A stretch of 44,963 nt of DNA from NCBI GenBank assembly GCA_017512495.1, contig JAFWGF010000038.1, positions 1 through 44,963 of the forward strand. Direction: 5' to 3'. The position numbers and the translations under genes were made by a program. The notes beneath the pieces were generated by a model. The model was not told the DNA's origin. It did no database searches and saw nothing but the letters and a program-made list of their open reading frames with translations. Shown here piece after piece: positions 25,074-32,163 of the stretch. Origin of the DNA: Bacilli bacterium. Lineage in GTDB: Bacteria; Bacillota_I; Bacilli_A; RF39; UBA660. Positions within the stretch are counted from its first letter, which is position 1. Each line of letters begins with the position of its first letter.

Positions 25074-25103
25074 AAAAAAACCACATATTTGTCATATGTA
25101 GGT
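25074..25103 (-). promoter_or_regulatory. Leader hairpin with T run ahead of the ABC operon (possible attenuator or operator)
   Basis: On the minus strand ACCTACATAT and ATATGTGGT pair (one bulged T) around a 5-nt loop and are followed directly by seven T residues, only 9 nt before the AAAGGAGTG site. The gene upstream already has its own terminator at 25155-25197, so this second terminator-like structure lies in the leader. No known riboswitch or T-box is recognised. Confidence 0.55.
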
Positions 25104-25154
25104 ATGCAAAATACATAGTTGAATTGCGAAACGTCGATATCAACATATCATAAA

Positions 25155-25197
25155 CCAAAAAAAAAGTAAAGATAAAAATTACTTTTTCTTTACTTTT
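25155..25197 (-). terminator. Rho-independent terminator of the superoxide reductase gene
   Basis: AAAAGTAAAG pairs with CTTTACTTTT around a 16-nt loop, with a long T run following on the minus strand. Confidence 0.8.
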
Positions 25198-25537
25198 ATT
25201 TTAATTCAGCTTCCCATAAACTATGCTTATTACAATAACTATATGCTTTTATACCCTCTTTATAATCAACTTCTACTTTAGGCTCATCACCAGGATTAAA
25301 GTGTTTAATAATTTGCATATCTCCGTAATCAACCATAATCCATTCAATATAATGATCATCTTCCATTACATGATTAACAGATACCATTACTTTATTTTCA
25401 TTTCTTTCAAAGACAGGCACATGTTTTTCAAAAGCAGCATCTACACTATTAGCCTTTAATATTTTCTCATCAACATTTTCATTCTCTTTTAATACTAACA
25501 TAATGTTATTAGTATGAGGGCACTTAATTATTTTCAT
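25196..25537 (-). CDS. Superoxide reductase (neelaredoxin-like, without a functional desulforedoxin domain)
   Basis: 113 residues. All five ligands of the catalytic iron centre are visible: His39 (EKHVPVF), His56 and His62 (VNHVMEDDHYIEW), Cys102 and His105 (YCNKHSLWEAE). The enzyme reduces superoxide to peroxide in anaerobes, pointing to an anaerobic or microaerophilic host. The N-terminal segment (KCPHTNNIMLVL) has a single Cys and looks like a decayed desulforedoxin-type zinc/iron site. Its ATG is 22 nt downstream of the gene for the 1212-residue protein, so it may be read from the same transcript. Confidence 0.9.
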   Translation of the reverse strand: MKIIKCPHTNNIMLVLKENENVDEKILKANSVDAAFEKHVPVFERNENKVMVSVNHVMEDDHYIEWIMVDYGDMQIIKHFNPGDEPKVEVDYKEGIKAYSYCNKHSLWEAELK

Positions 25538-25559
25538 TATATTCCTCCATTTTTAAATT

Positions 25560-28500
25560 TTAATGTCTCATTGAATGACTAGTTTCATTACTTTCTATAT
25601 CAAAATCAACGTCAGTAACAGCACCTAATTCTCTATCAATAAATGCTTCTATATCTTCATCACTCAACATATCATCAATATCACTATCATCGTTATCATT
25701 AGCATTTTCATCAATGTTACTATCGCTGTTATCATTAGCATTTTCATCAATGTTGCTATCGCTGTTATCATTAACACTTAAATCAATGTCTCTATCATCG
25801 TTATCATCAAGTTCTTTATGACTACGCATTTTTTTAGTAATAGAGTCATCATATTCTTTATTAGAACTATATCCCTTACTTTTCATTCCTTGATAAACCT
25901 TATTAGCTAAAGCAGCTGAACTTGCGGCAGCTATTAAAGTAGTATACATATCACTTGGAAGTGAAGCTAATGCTTCATAATGATCAATACTCAAATCATA
26001 CAACTCATGAGATATATCTACACTCTGTCCAATAGCATTATGCATCTCAGTAATAGCATCAGGATGAGCAACAGTATATTCTAAAGCATGTTGAACACCC
26101 TCAAGGTTAAAATTATGAGTAGCAGCATATGGTTCTAATACTTCTAAACAATTATCAGCAACATCTGCTAAAACTTCTTGAGAACCATTTGCAACATTGA
26201 TAATTTCATCCATTGTTTCGTGATTATTAATAATACCTCTTCCGTTACGAATTGCAATATCACTTAATTGATTATTTACATCCTCATAAAAACCATTATA
26301 GAAATCATGATTATCACTATCTAAGGCACGATATTTATCACTAAATTTCCAATTACTCATATCCAAAGCTTCTCTTTCAAGAGAATTAGAAACAGTAAGT
26401 ACATCTTGATTAGCTTGTGCTTTCATACCTTCAGTATAATCTTTAGTAAAGCTAATTTGTTTTTTAGCATCGCTATGTACTACATCCATTACTTGATCAA
26501 TTTGTGCATTATGCTCATCAACTCTTAATTGCTCATTTTTTACATCAACATGATGTACTTTATATGCATTAATAGCACTTATACCAGCACTAGCAATTGC
26601 AATTGTTGAGAATAAATCTCTTAAGAATGGATCATCTCGATAATCAAGTTTCTTAAGTAATGGTAAATAATATTTCTTACCAACAGACTTGTCTCCAAAA
26701 ATACCTTTTTTAATCTCTGTATTATCAGCAAAACAAGTTTCTTCTCCTAAGAATCCCTCAACTATATCCTCATCATTACCAGTTGCTAAACCTGATTCTA
26801 ATTGACTACCAAATTGAGCAAGAGTTTTTGTTAATTCTTCATCAAAATCATGTCTCTTAGAATGTCTTAATCCTACATAATTCATTCTCGTTTTAGCGGC
26901 CTTAAAGACTTCTTCCATTCCATGAAGACCTTGATGACCTAACAATTTATCACCTGCAGCTCTTTTAGCCATAATAACTTTTATATTTTCAGCACCAAGA
27001 TGCATTAATTCTTTATATTTTTCCCGTAAATCATCAGATTTAGATATTGGGGTATTTTCTATTTCTTCTTTTAAAGCTTCTTTTTCTCCTAAAATAACAA
27101 ATAAATTATCATAACAATGTCTTATTTCTTCATTTAAATTTTCTACTTTTTCCATAACCCATTTAGACATACGTGTCATAATAAGACTATTCACTGGAAT
27201 AAAGTCAACATTCTGCATTACTGAATTACCAACATATTGATCATATAAAGTTTGTAATTCTTTTTCACTCAAATTATTTAATCTAGTATTGATAGTTTTT
27301 ACAGCATTTCTTCCACGATTAGTTAAAAGAATTCCACTAATCCATTTATTTACTTTTGAACTAACAAGTCTAGTAACAGCTCCTAAGAAATGTACAATAT
27401 TATAATCTACTTGACCAGAATGCAATTCATTTTTAAAATTTTGCCAACTTTTAATATTAATAGCATTATATCTATTAGCATCCTTAACTCGAAGACCGCC
27501 AATATCTTTAGTAACTTTATAAATAACTTCAGTATAACGTAAGTTTCTATCTACTCTATCAGAATCAACTGGTTCAGACATCGGTTCTACAGGTTCACTA
27601 TTTGTAGTAACAACAGGTTCTGGAGTAGCTTGATCTACTACTGGAGATCCATCTAAAACTACTGTGTCTGCTAAATTAGGATTATTATCTGACGCAGCTG
27701 GTATTATTGGAGTTCCATCTAAAACAATTGTATCTTCTAGATTAGGATTATTATCTGATGCAGCTGTTATCATTGGAGTTCCATCCAATACAATTGTATC
27801 TTCTAGATTAGGATTATTATTTTCGTTCTCTGATATAACTCCATCCAAATCTTTAGAATCATTTATATCGATAAAAACAGTATTATTAAATGCTTCTCTT
27901 CGCTTAACATCTTCTAATGTATAAGGTAACTTAACTACTTCTTTATCCAAATTATCAATTATTAATGGTCTAGAGCAATTATAATATCCTCTTATTAAAG
28001 CATCTTCTTCTGTCATATAGACAGTTCCGTTATCAACGTATACATTAATAGAAGGTTCATCATTCTTAGAAAATACTGGTATACCTTCAGAACGAATGAT
28101 ATTGAAATTAAATGGAGAAGCATCTGATTCTGCTAATTTTAATACATCTTCTGCATCGAAAAATGGTAAACTAATAACTTCTTTTTCTGATTCATCTAAT
28201 TTAATTGGATTAGAATCACTACGATATCCTAATTTTTCAATATCTTCTTCTGTCATATAGACAAGTCCGTTATGAATATACACATTAATAGTATCATTCT
28301 GTTCTTTCATATCAGCAGCAACTTGTTGCATATCATCTGACGTAGCTGCTGGCTCAATAACATTTTTCTGATTATCAACGTTATTTCTAATAGCCTCAGG
28401 TAATTGATTTGCGTTCTCTTTAGCTACTGCAAGATCATCTGAAGTTACATCAGTAACATTACTAGACCCTTCATAGTAATTTTCATTATTTACATATAAA

Positions 28501-29198
28501 GCTTGAATTAAATCCAACGTTGGAACTTCTCTATTATTAAGTTTAGCAGTAGCAATTTCATTGAAAGCCTCATTAATTAAATCTTCTACTTCTTTTCTCT
28601 CTTCCTTTGAAAGATCTTTTGGATTTTTATCAAGTTCTAAGCCCTTTTTAGCAAGTATCTGAGCAAATAGTTTTTGATTTTTAAAATGTCCAAATATCTC
28701 TTTTCTTTCTTTTTCTGTTAAATAATTTAACATTATCTTTTTTGCTACAGCTTCATCCTTTTTTTCTTCTACAGATTGCTTAGCTGCTTCTTGATATTTT
28801 TTTTCTTTTTCTAAATCTATTTTTTCTGCATTTAAATCTCTTATTTTATCAATAATTGAATTAGCTGTTTCTTCATCAGTAGCAGCTTCATATTCTTTTA
28901 TAAATTCATTTATTTTACTATCTTTTTCAGTATGAAACTCACTAATTTCTTTCAATTTCTTTTCTAGTTCTAATATTGTTTTTTTAGCATTTTCTATTTC
29001 TTTTTCTAATTCATTTTTTTCTTTTAAATCATCTGCTGATAAACCTAAGTTTTTCAAATCTTTTTCTCTTTGTTGACGAGCAGCTGCTAATTCAACCCTA
29101 AGATCTGCACTATTAGGATTTTCATCACCAGTATCATCGATATCAAAAGTAACAGCAGCTTCGTCTATATTTTTACCATCTAATTTTACATCACTCAT
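25560..29198 (-). CDS. 1212-residue coiled-coil/repeat protein of unknown function
   Basis: No signal peptide or clear membrane anchor; only two weak hydrophobic stretches appear (about 866-882, STIAIASAGISAINAY, and about 1090-1110, LIAAASSAALANKVY). Residues about 45-190 are strongly charged and predicted coiled coil. Two similar blocks follow (about 303-345 and 381-425, each with INVYxxNGxVYMTEED and an LP ending). Three 22-residue tandem copies built on NNPNLEDTIVLDGTP lie at about 460-518. The middle (560-860) is helical, and the C-terminus has acidic NDNSDSNIDENA copies and an SHSMRH end. Probably a structural or cytoskeletal-type cytoplasmic protein, but this is a guess. Cotranscribed with the DUF1292 gene. 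Confidence 0.75.
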   Translation of the reverse strand: MSDVKLDGKNIDEAAVTFDIDDTGDENPNSADLRVELAAARQQREKDLKNLGLSADDLKEKNELEKEIENAKKTILELEKKLKEISEFHTEKDSKINEFIKEYEAATDEETANSIIDKIRDLNAEKIDLEKEKKYQEAAKQSVEEKKDEAVAKKIMLNYLTEKERKEIFGHFKNQKLFAQILAKKGLELDKNPKDLSKEERKEVEDLINEAFNEIATAKLNNREVPTLDLIQALYVNNENYYEGSSNVTDVTSDDLAVAKENANQLPEAIRNNVDNQKNVIEPAATSDDMQQVAADMKEQNDTINVYIHNGLVYMTEEDIEKLGYRSDSNPIKLDESEKEVISLPFFDAEDVLKLAESDASPFNFNIIRSEGIPVFSKNDEPSINVYVDNGTVYMTEEDALIRGYYNCSRPLIIDNLDKEVVKLPYTLEDVKRREAFNNTVFIDINDSKDLDGVISENENNNPNLEDTIVLDGTPMITAASDNNPNLEDTIVLDGTPIIPAASDNNPNLADTVVLDGSPVVDQATPEPVVTTNSEPVEPMSEPVDSDRVDRNLRYTEVIYKVTKDIGGLRVKDANRYNAINIKSWQNFKNELHSGQVDYNIVHFLGAVTRLVSSKVNKWISGILLTNRGRNAVKTINTRLNNLSEKELQTLYDQYVGNSVMQNVDFIPVNSLIMTRMSKWVMEKVENLNEEIRHCYDNLFVILGEKEALKEEIENTPISKSDDLREKYKELMHLGAENIKVIMAKRAAGDKLLGHQGLHGMEEVFKAAKTRMNYVGLRHSKRHDFDEELTKTLAQFGSQLESGLATGNDEDIVEGFLGEETCFADNTEIKKGIFGDKSVGKKYYLPLLKKLDYRDDPFLRDLFSTIAIASAGISAINAYKVHHVDVKNEQLRVDEHNAQIDQVMDVVHSDAKKQISFTKDYTEGMKAQANQDVLTVSNSLEREALDMSNWKFSDKYRALDSDNHDFYNGFYEDVNNQLSDIAIRNGRGIINNHETMDEIINVANGSQEVLADVADNCLEVLEPYAATHNFNLEGVQHALEYTVAHPDAITEMHNAIGQSVDISHELYDLSIDHYEALASLPSDMYTTLIAAASSAALANKVYQGMKSKGYSSNKEYDDSITKKMRSHKELDDNDDRDIDLSVNDNSDSNIDENANDNSDSNIDENANDNDDSDIDDMLSDEDIEAFIDRELGAVTDVDFDIESNETSHSMRH
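27640..27820 (-). repeat. Tandem 66-bp repeats inside the 1212-residue protein gene
   Basis: Three consecutive copies encode NNPNLEDTIVLDGTP-type units with small changes (the last has LADTVVLDGSP). The spacing is a multiple of 3, so copy number can change without a frameshift. Confidence 0.8.
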
Positions 29199-29210
29199 CT
29201 CTGTTACCTC

Positions 29211-29483
29211 CTAACGATTTGCTTCCTCATCTATTTTCATTAATACATCATTAATCATATCTAATTCTTTGGGATCAGTTATATCTTCTAATATACCCTC
29301 AACATTAAATGGATCGAATGCAGAAACAAAAATATTTTTTCTACCATTCTTCATACTATGATCTGTATAGCCTATATAAGATTTCAAAGTATCTTCACAA
29401 TCAAAAGTAAATAAAACATCATATTCTTTAGTCTCTCCGTCTTTTTCTACTTTTATTTTATCTTGTTCCATTACAAACTCCAT
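29211..29483 (-). CDS. DUF1292 family protein
   Basis: About 90 residues from ATG 29483 (GGGAGGA 6 nt upstream; an earlier TTG frame begins at 29498). DUF1292 proteins (YrzB-like) are short, acidic and of unknown function, common in Firmicutes. Typical features here are EYDVLFTFDCEDTLKSYIGYTD and NIFVSAF, then an acidic C-terminal helix. It precedes the large repeat-protein gene by 12 nt and is likely cotranscribed from the promoter at 29519-29547. A six-codon leader ORF (MDIWEE) ends just before its ATG. Confidence 0.85.
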   Translation of the reverse strand: MEFVMEQDKIKVEKDGETKEYDVLFTFDCEDTLKSYIGYTDHSMKNGRKNIFVSAFDPFNVEGILEDITDPKELDMINDVLMKIDEEANR

Positions 29484-29518
29484 TTTTATTCCTCCCAAAT
29501 GTCCATATTCTCCTTATA

Positions 29519-29547
29519 ATTATATCATTGTCAAAAAAACAAGTCAA
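29519..29547 (-). promoter_or_regulatory. Promoter of the DUF1292/1212-residue protein operon
   Basis: Minus-strand TTGACT (29542-29547), 17-nt spacer, TATAAT (29519-29524) within an extended TGATATAAT. Confidence 0.85.
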
Positions 29548-29568
29548 TTAATAGAACCTACTTTTAGC

Positions 29569-29596
29569 CTAAAAAAAGTAGGAATAATCCTACTTT
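29569..29596 (-). terminator. Rho-independent terminator of the 29590-30153 gene
   Basis: AAAGTAGGA and TCCTACTTT form a perfect 9-bp stem with a 4-nt loop and a T run on the minus strand; the stop codon lies in the stem. Confidence 0.92.
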
Positions 29597-30153
29597 GTAG
29601 CTTTTATTTTTACGTTGATATAATCATCTTTACCTAAAGTTCCTGGAGTATCCATTTTAATCACGTAATAAACATCTTTTTTCTTATCTTTAGCTACTTT
29701 ACCACCGTCTATTATTGATTGTTCTCCCTCTGATAAAAGATTCTTATTACTACCATACTCAGTCAATTTTATTTTAGAATCAGTAGTATTTTGAACATCA
29801 ATTGTATATTTTAAATCCTTCTTATTAACATACTTAGAATTATAATTAGATATTCTAACGATGTATTCAGATGACTGATTAAGAGCTCTTAAATTAACAC
29901 TAAAAGCCGATTCATCTTCTTTATTAACTATTGGTACATAAATATTAGCACTTATTCTATTATCATGTTCTTTCTTCTTAACAATTGCTACTATTCCTAA
30001 AAATACTACTAAAACTACTAGAATACAAAATATTGCTTTTAAAACAATTAATGAATCATCTGTTTTAGTAACTTTCTTTTTTGTCTCCTTTGTCTTCTTG
30101 ACTTCTTTTTCCTTCTTATTCACTTTCTTCGTTTCTTTTTTCTTTTCTGCCAT
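29590..30153 (-). CDS. Membrane-anchored protein of unknown function
   Basis: 187 residues. A lysine/threonine-rich, highly charged N-terminus (1-32, KKK/ETKK-rich) precedes one membrane segment (VLKAIFCILVVLVVFLGIV, about 38-56). The rest is an exposed domain rich in beta-strands (FSVNLRALNQSSEYIVRISNYNSK, then TIDVQNTTDSKIKLTEYG), resembling extracellular beta-sandwich domains. No family is recognised. It is translated just after the 457-residue membrane protein and is probably in one operon with it. Confidence 0.7.
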   Translation of the reverse strand: MAEKKKETKKVNKKEKEVKKTKETKKKVTKTDDSLIVLKAIFCILVVLVVFLGIVAIVKKKEHDNRISANIYVPIVNKEDESAFSVNLRALNQSSEYIVRISNYNSKYVNKKDLKYTIDVQNTTDSKIKLTEYGSNKNLLSEGEQSIIDGGKVAKDKKKDVYYVIKMDTPGTLGKDDYINVKIKATK

Positions 30154-30161
30154 AATAACCT

Positions 30162-31535
30162 CTATTTCTTTAATCTTTCTTTTAATTTATCTTTTCTTGT
30201 TTCATATTTATTTGTTTCTTCTTCTGTAAGTGTAGATTTTAACACAACATCTGATAGTTCTTCTTCTATTTTAGTTTGCTTATTTACCTCTGAATTCATA
30301 GTAACAGTACCACTCAAAATACTTACTTTATTCTTAATATATTTAAATGATATTTTCTTTTCATTATTAAATGAATTATTTTCTTTAAAATTACTATATT
30401 TAGAAGAATATATAATATCATATTTCGTTTTAGTATCATCAAAATTAAAACTATAATAAATACTATTATCATTCTTCTCTGCTTTTAATTCCCCTATTTC
30501 TTTATCTTTTGAATCATATATCTTACATTCAAATATTTTATTATTATCAGTAATATTCATCTTGTAAATAATGGTACTATCTTCATTATAATATAAGTTC
30601 CCCTTTTCTAATGTTCCTTCATAAGTATAAGTCTTTTTTTCATCACCATCTAAATGAATAAGTTCATACTTTAAAATATTATTCAAATACTTACTAGTAT
30701 AAATGTTTAAAGTATATGATTCTTTCTTTCCTAGAATAGTTTGACTATTTTTAATTTTATATTTACTAAAATCTTTAAAAGTACTAGTTAATATCTTATT
30801 AGCACGCTCATCTTGTTTTAAATTATCAATAACATCATTTATTATTAAATGCATTTTTTTATCATCTAAGCGAATAGAAACTCTATTAACGTTTGTACTA
30901 GAACCATTTATATTCTCATTTACACGAGTTTTATCAAAATATTCTTCTTTCAAACTATTCTTTAATGCTTTAACAATAGCTTCATGAAGATAATCAATAT
31001 TATCAATAGTAGTATTTTCCTCATCTAGTATTTCAAAATAATTATTAGTTCCATTATTAATATATTTTTTCATGATATCTTCTACATAATAATATTCAGT
31101 AGCATTATCAATCAAAAATTTATAATCAAGTAACTTTTCTTCATTAAGTAAACTATGTACCTCAAACAAAGCTTTTTTCTTCTTTTTATCTTGGATTAAA
31201 ACAATATCATTTTTTGAGTTAGATAAATTTTTAATTGTTTTATATTTTTCTTGATATTCAACATCAGTACTACTTTTCTTTAAGTAATCTTCACTATCTA
31301 AATCAAAATCAAGAGTTGTTTTTACAGCAAATGAATCACCCAAATTATATTTTCTATCTACTTTAACATAGTTTGATACTTTAGCATCAATCTTATCAAT
31401 ACCAACACCAACTATGTAATTGATTTTAGTTAATTTAGCAAAGTAAAATCCCAAAAATATTGAACCAGTAGCAATTAACACTAACAAAACTATTATAATT
31501 ATCAAAATCTTTTTAGGTTTTTTCTTTTTATTCAT
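30162..31535 (-). CDS. Membrane-anchored extracytoplasmic protein of unknown function
   Basis: 457 residues. Basic start (MNKKKKPKK), one membrane segment (ILIIIIVLLVLIATGSIFLGF), then a long exposed region of alternating polar and hydrophobic strands with motifs such as YNEDSTIIYKMNITDNNK and TYTYEGTLEKGNLYY, and a charged helical C-terminus. The strand pattern resembles lipid- or polymer-binding beta folds. The function is unknown. It has its own strong promoter, 24 nt ahead. Confidence 0.7.
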   Translation of the reverse strand: MNKKKKPKKILIIIIVLLVLIATGSIFLGFYFAKLTKINYIVGVGIDKIDAKVSNYVKVDRKYNLGDSFAVKTTLDFDLDSEDYLKKSSTDVEYQEKYKTIKNLSNSKNDIVLIQDKKKKKALFEVHSLLNEEKLLDYKFLIDNATEYYYVEDIMKKYINNGTNNYFEILDEENTTIDNIDYLHEAIVKALKNSLKEEYFDKTRVNENINGSSTNVNRVSIRLDDKKMHLIINDVIDNLKQDERANKILTSTFKDFSKYKIKNSQTILGKKESYTLNIYTSKYLNNILKYELIHLDGDEKKTYTYEGTLEKGNLYYNEDSTIIYKMNITDNNKIFECKIYDSKDKEIGELKAEKNDNSIYYSFNFDDTKTKYDIIYSSKYSNFKENNSFNNEKKISFKYIKNKVSILSGTVTMNSEVNKQTKIEEELSDVVLKSTLTEEETNKYETRKDKLKERLKK

Positions 31536-31559
31536 TAGGCATCACTTCCCACTATATTA

Positions 31560-31587
31560 ATTATAACAGAAACAAATACTTTGTCAA
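31560..31587 (-). promoter_or_regulatory. Promoter of the 457-residue protein operon
   Basis: Minus-strand TTGACA (31582-31587), 16-nt spacer, TATAAT (31560-31565), 24 nt ahead of the start codon. It is interleaved with the terminator T-run of the upstream gene. Confidence 0.8.
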
Positions 31588-31620
31588 AAAAAAAGAAGCA
31601 ATTTATAATAATTACTTCTT
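31585..31620 (-). terminator. Rho-independent terminator of the dcw operon's last gene
   Basis: AAGAAGTAATT pairs with AATTGCTTCTT (one G-T) around 6 nt, followed by a T run on the minus strand; the stop codon of the 31619 gene lies at its edge. Confidence 0.85.
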
Positions 31621-32155
31621 AATTAGATTCTGTTATTAAAGCTATATTATAACTAAAATTCTTTGGCACGTTATTATTAATTGAAGGATTGTAATAAATA
31701 ACCATCTTATACTCTAATTCTTCTCCTGGAGATAATGACTTACCTTCAATATCAGAAGTAGTTATAGTAACAGGATGAATTAGTTTTTTATAAGCTTCCA
31801 TATCATAATCAGGATTTCTTAATACTTTAACAATTTTAGCAGGTAACGTTCCATTATTCTTAATAATTGCTTTATATGTTAATTCATCATGAGCAGCAAA
31901 TAAAGAAAATTTCATATTAATAATTTTACCTGATGAATCAATACTTACTTCACTTAGAGGTTCTTTGCTAGATCCTTTTACTGAACTTTGCTTACTAATA
32001 TCTCGAAAAACCACATTAAAGCTTTCTTCTTTATCTCTATAAGTCTTTAATTCTATTGATATAGCAATAAAGCCAATTGCCATTAAAATAATCGTAACAC
32101 ATAAAACAATAATTATATTATTACGAATATTAAGTATCCTTTTCACACTAATCAT
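31619..32155 (-). CDS. Membrane-anchored protein of unknown function, downstream of ftsI
   Basis: 178 residues; one membrane segment near the N-terminus (IIIVLCVTIILMAIGFIAI) and an extracytoplasmic domain with likely beta strands: TYKAIIKNNGTLPAKIVKVL and SLSPGEELEYKMVIYYNP. The pattern resembles the product at 1829-2407, supporting a family of anchored proteins. It lies 8 nt after the ftsI stop and ends the division cluster at a terminator, so a wall or division role is possible but unproven. Confidence 0.7.
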   Translation of the reverse strand: MISVKRILNIRNNIIIVLCVTIILMAIGFIAISIELKTYRDKEESFNVVFRDISKQSSVKGSSKEPLSEVSIDSSGKIINMKFSLFAAHDELTYKAIIKNNGTLPAKIVKVLRNPDYDMEAYKKLIHPVTITTSDIEGKSLSPGEELEYKMVIYYNPSINNNVPKNFSYNIALITESN

Positions 32156-32163
32156 CCCTTTTA

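Noticed and set aside
27640..27820. CRISPR-like array.
   Set aside because: The repeats are contiguous 66-bp coding units without spacers.
27664..27924. A plus-strand reading frame opposite the tandem repeats.
   Set aside because: It is a shadow of the in-frame repeats of the minus-strand protein, without a ribosome binding site.
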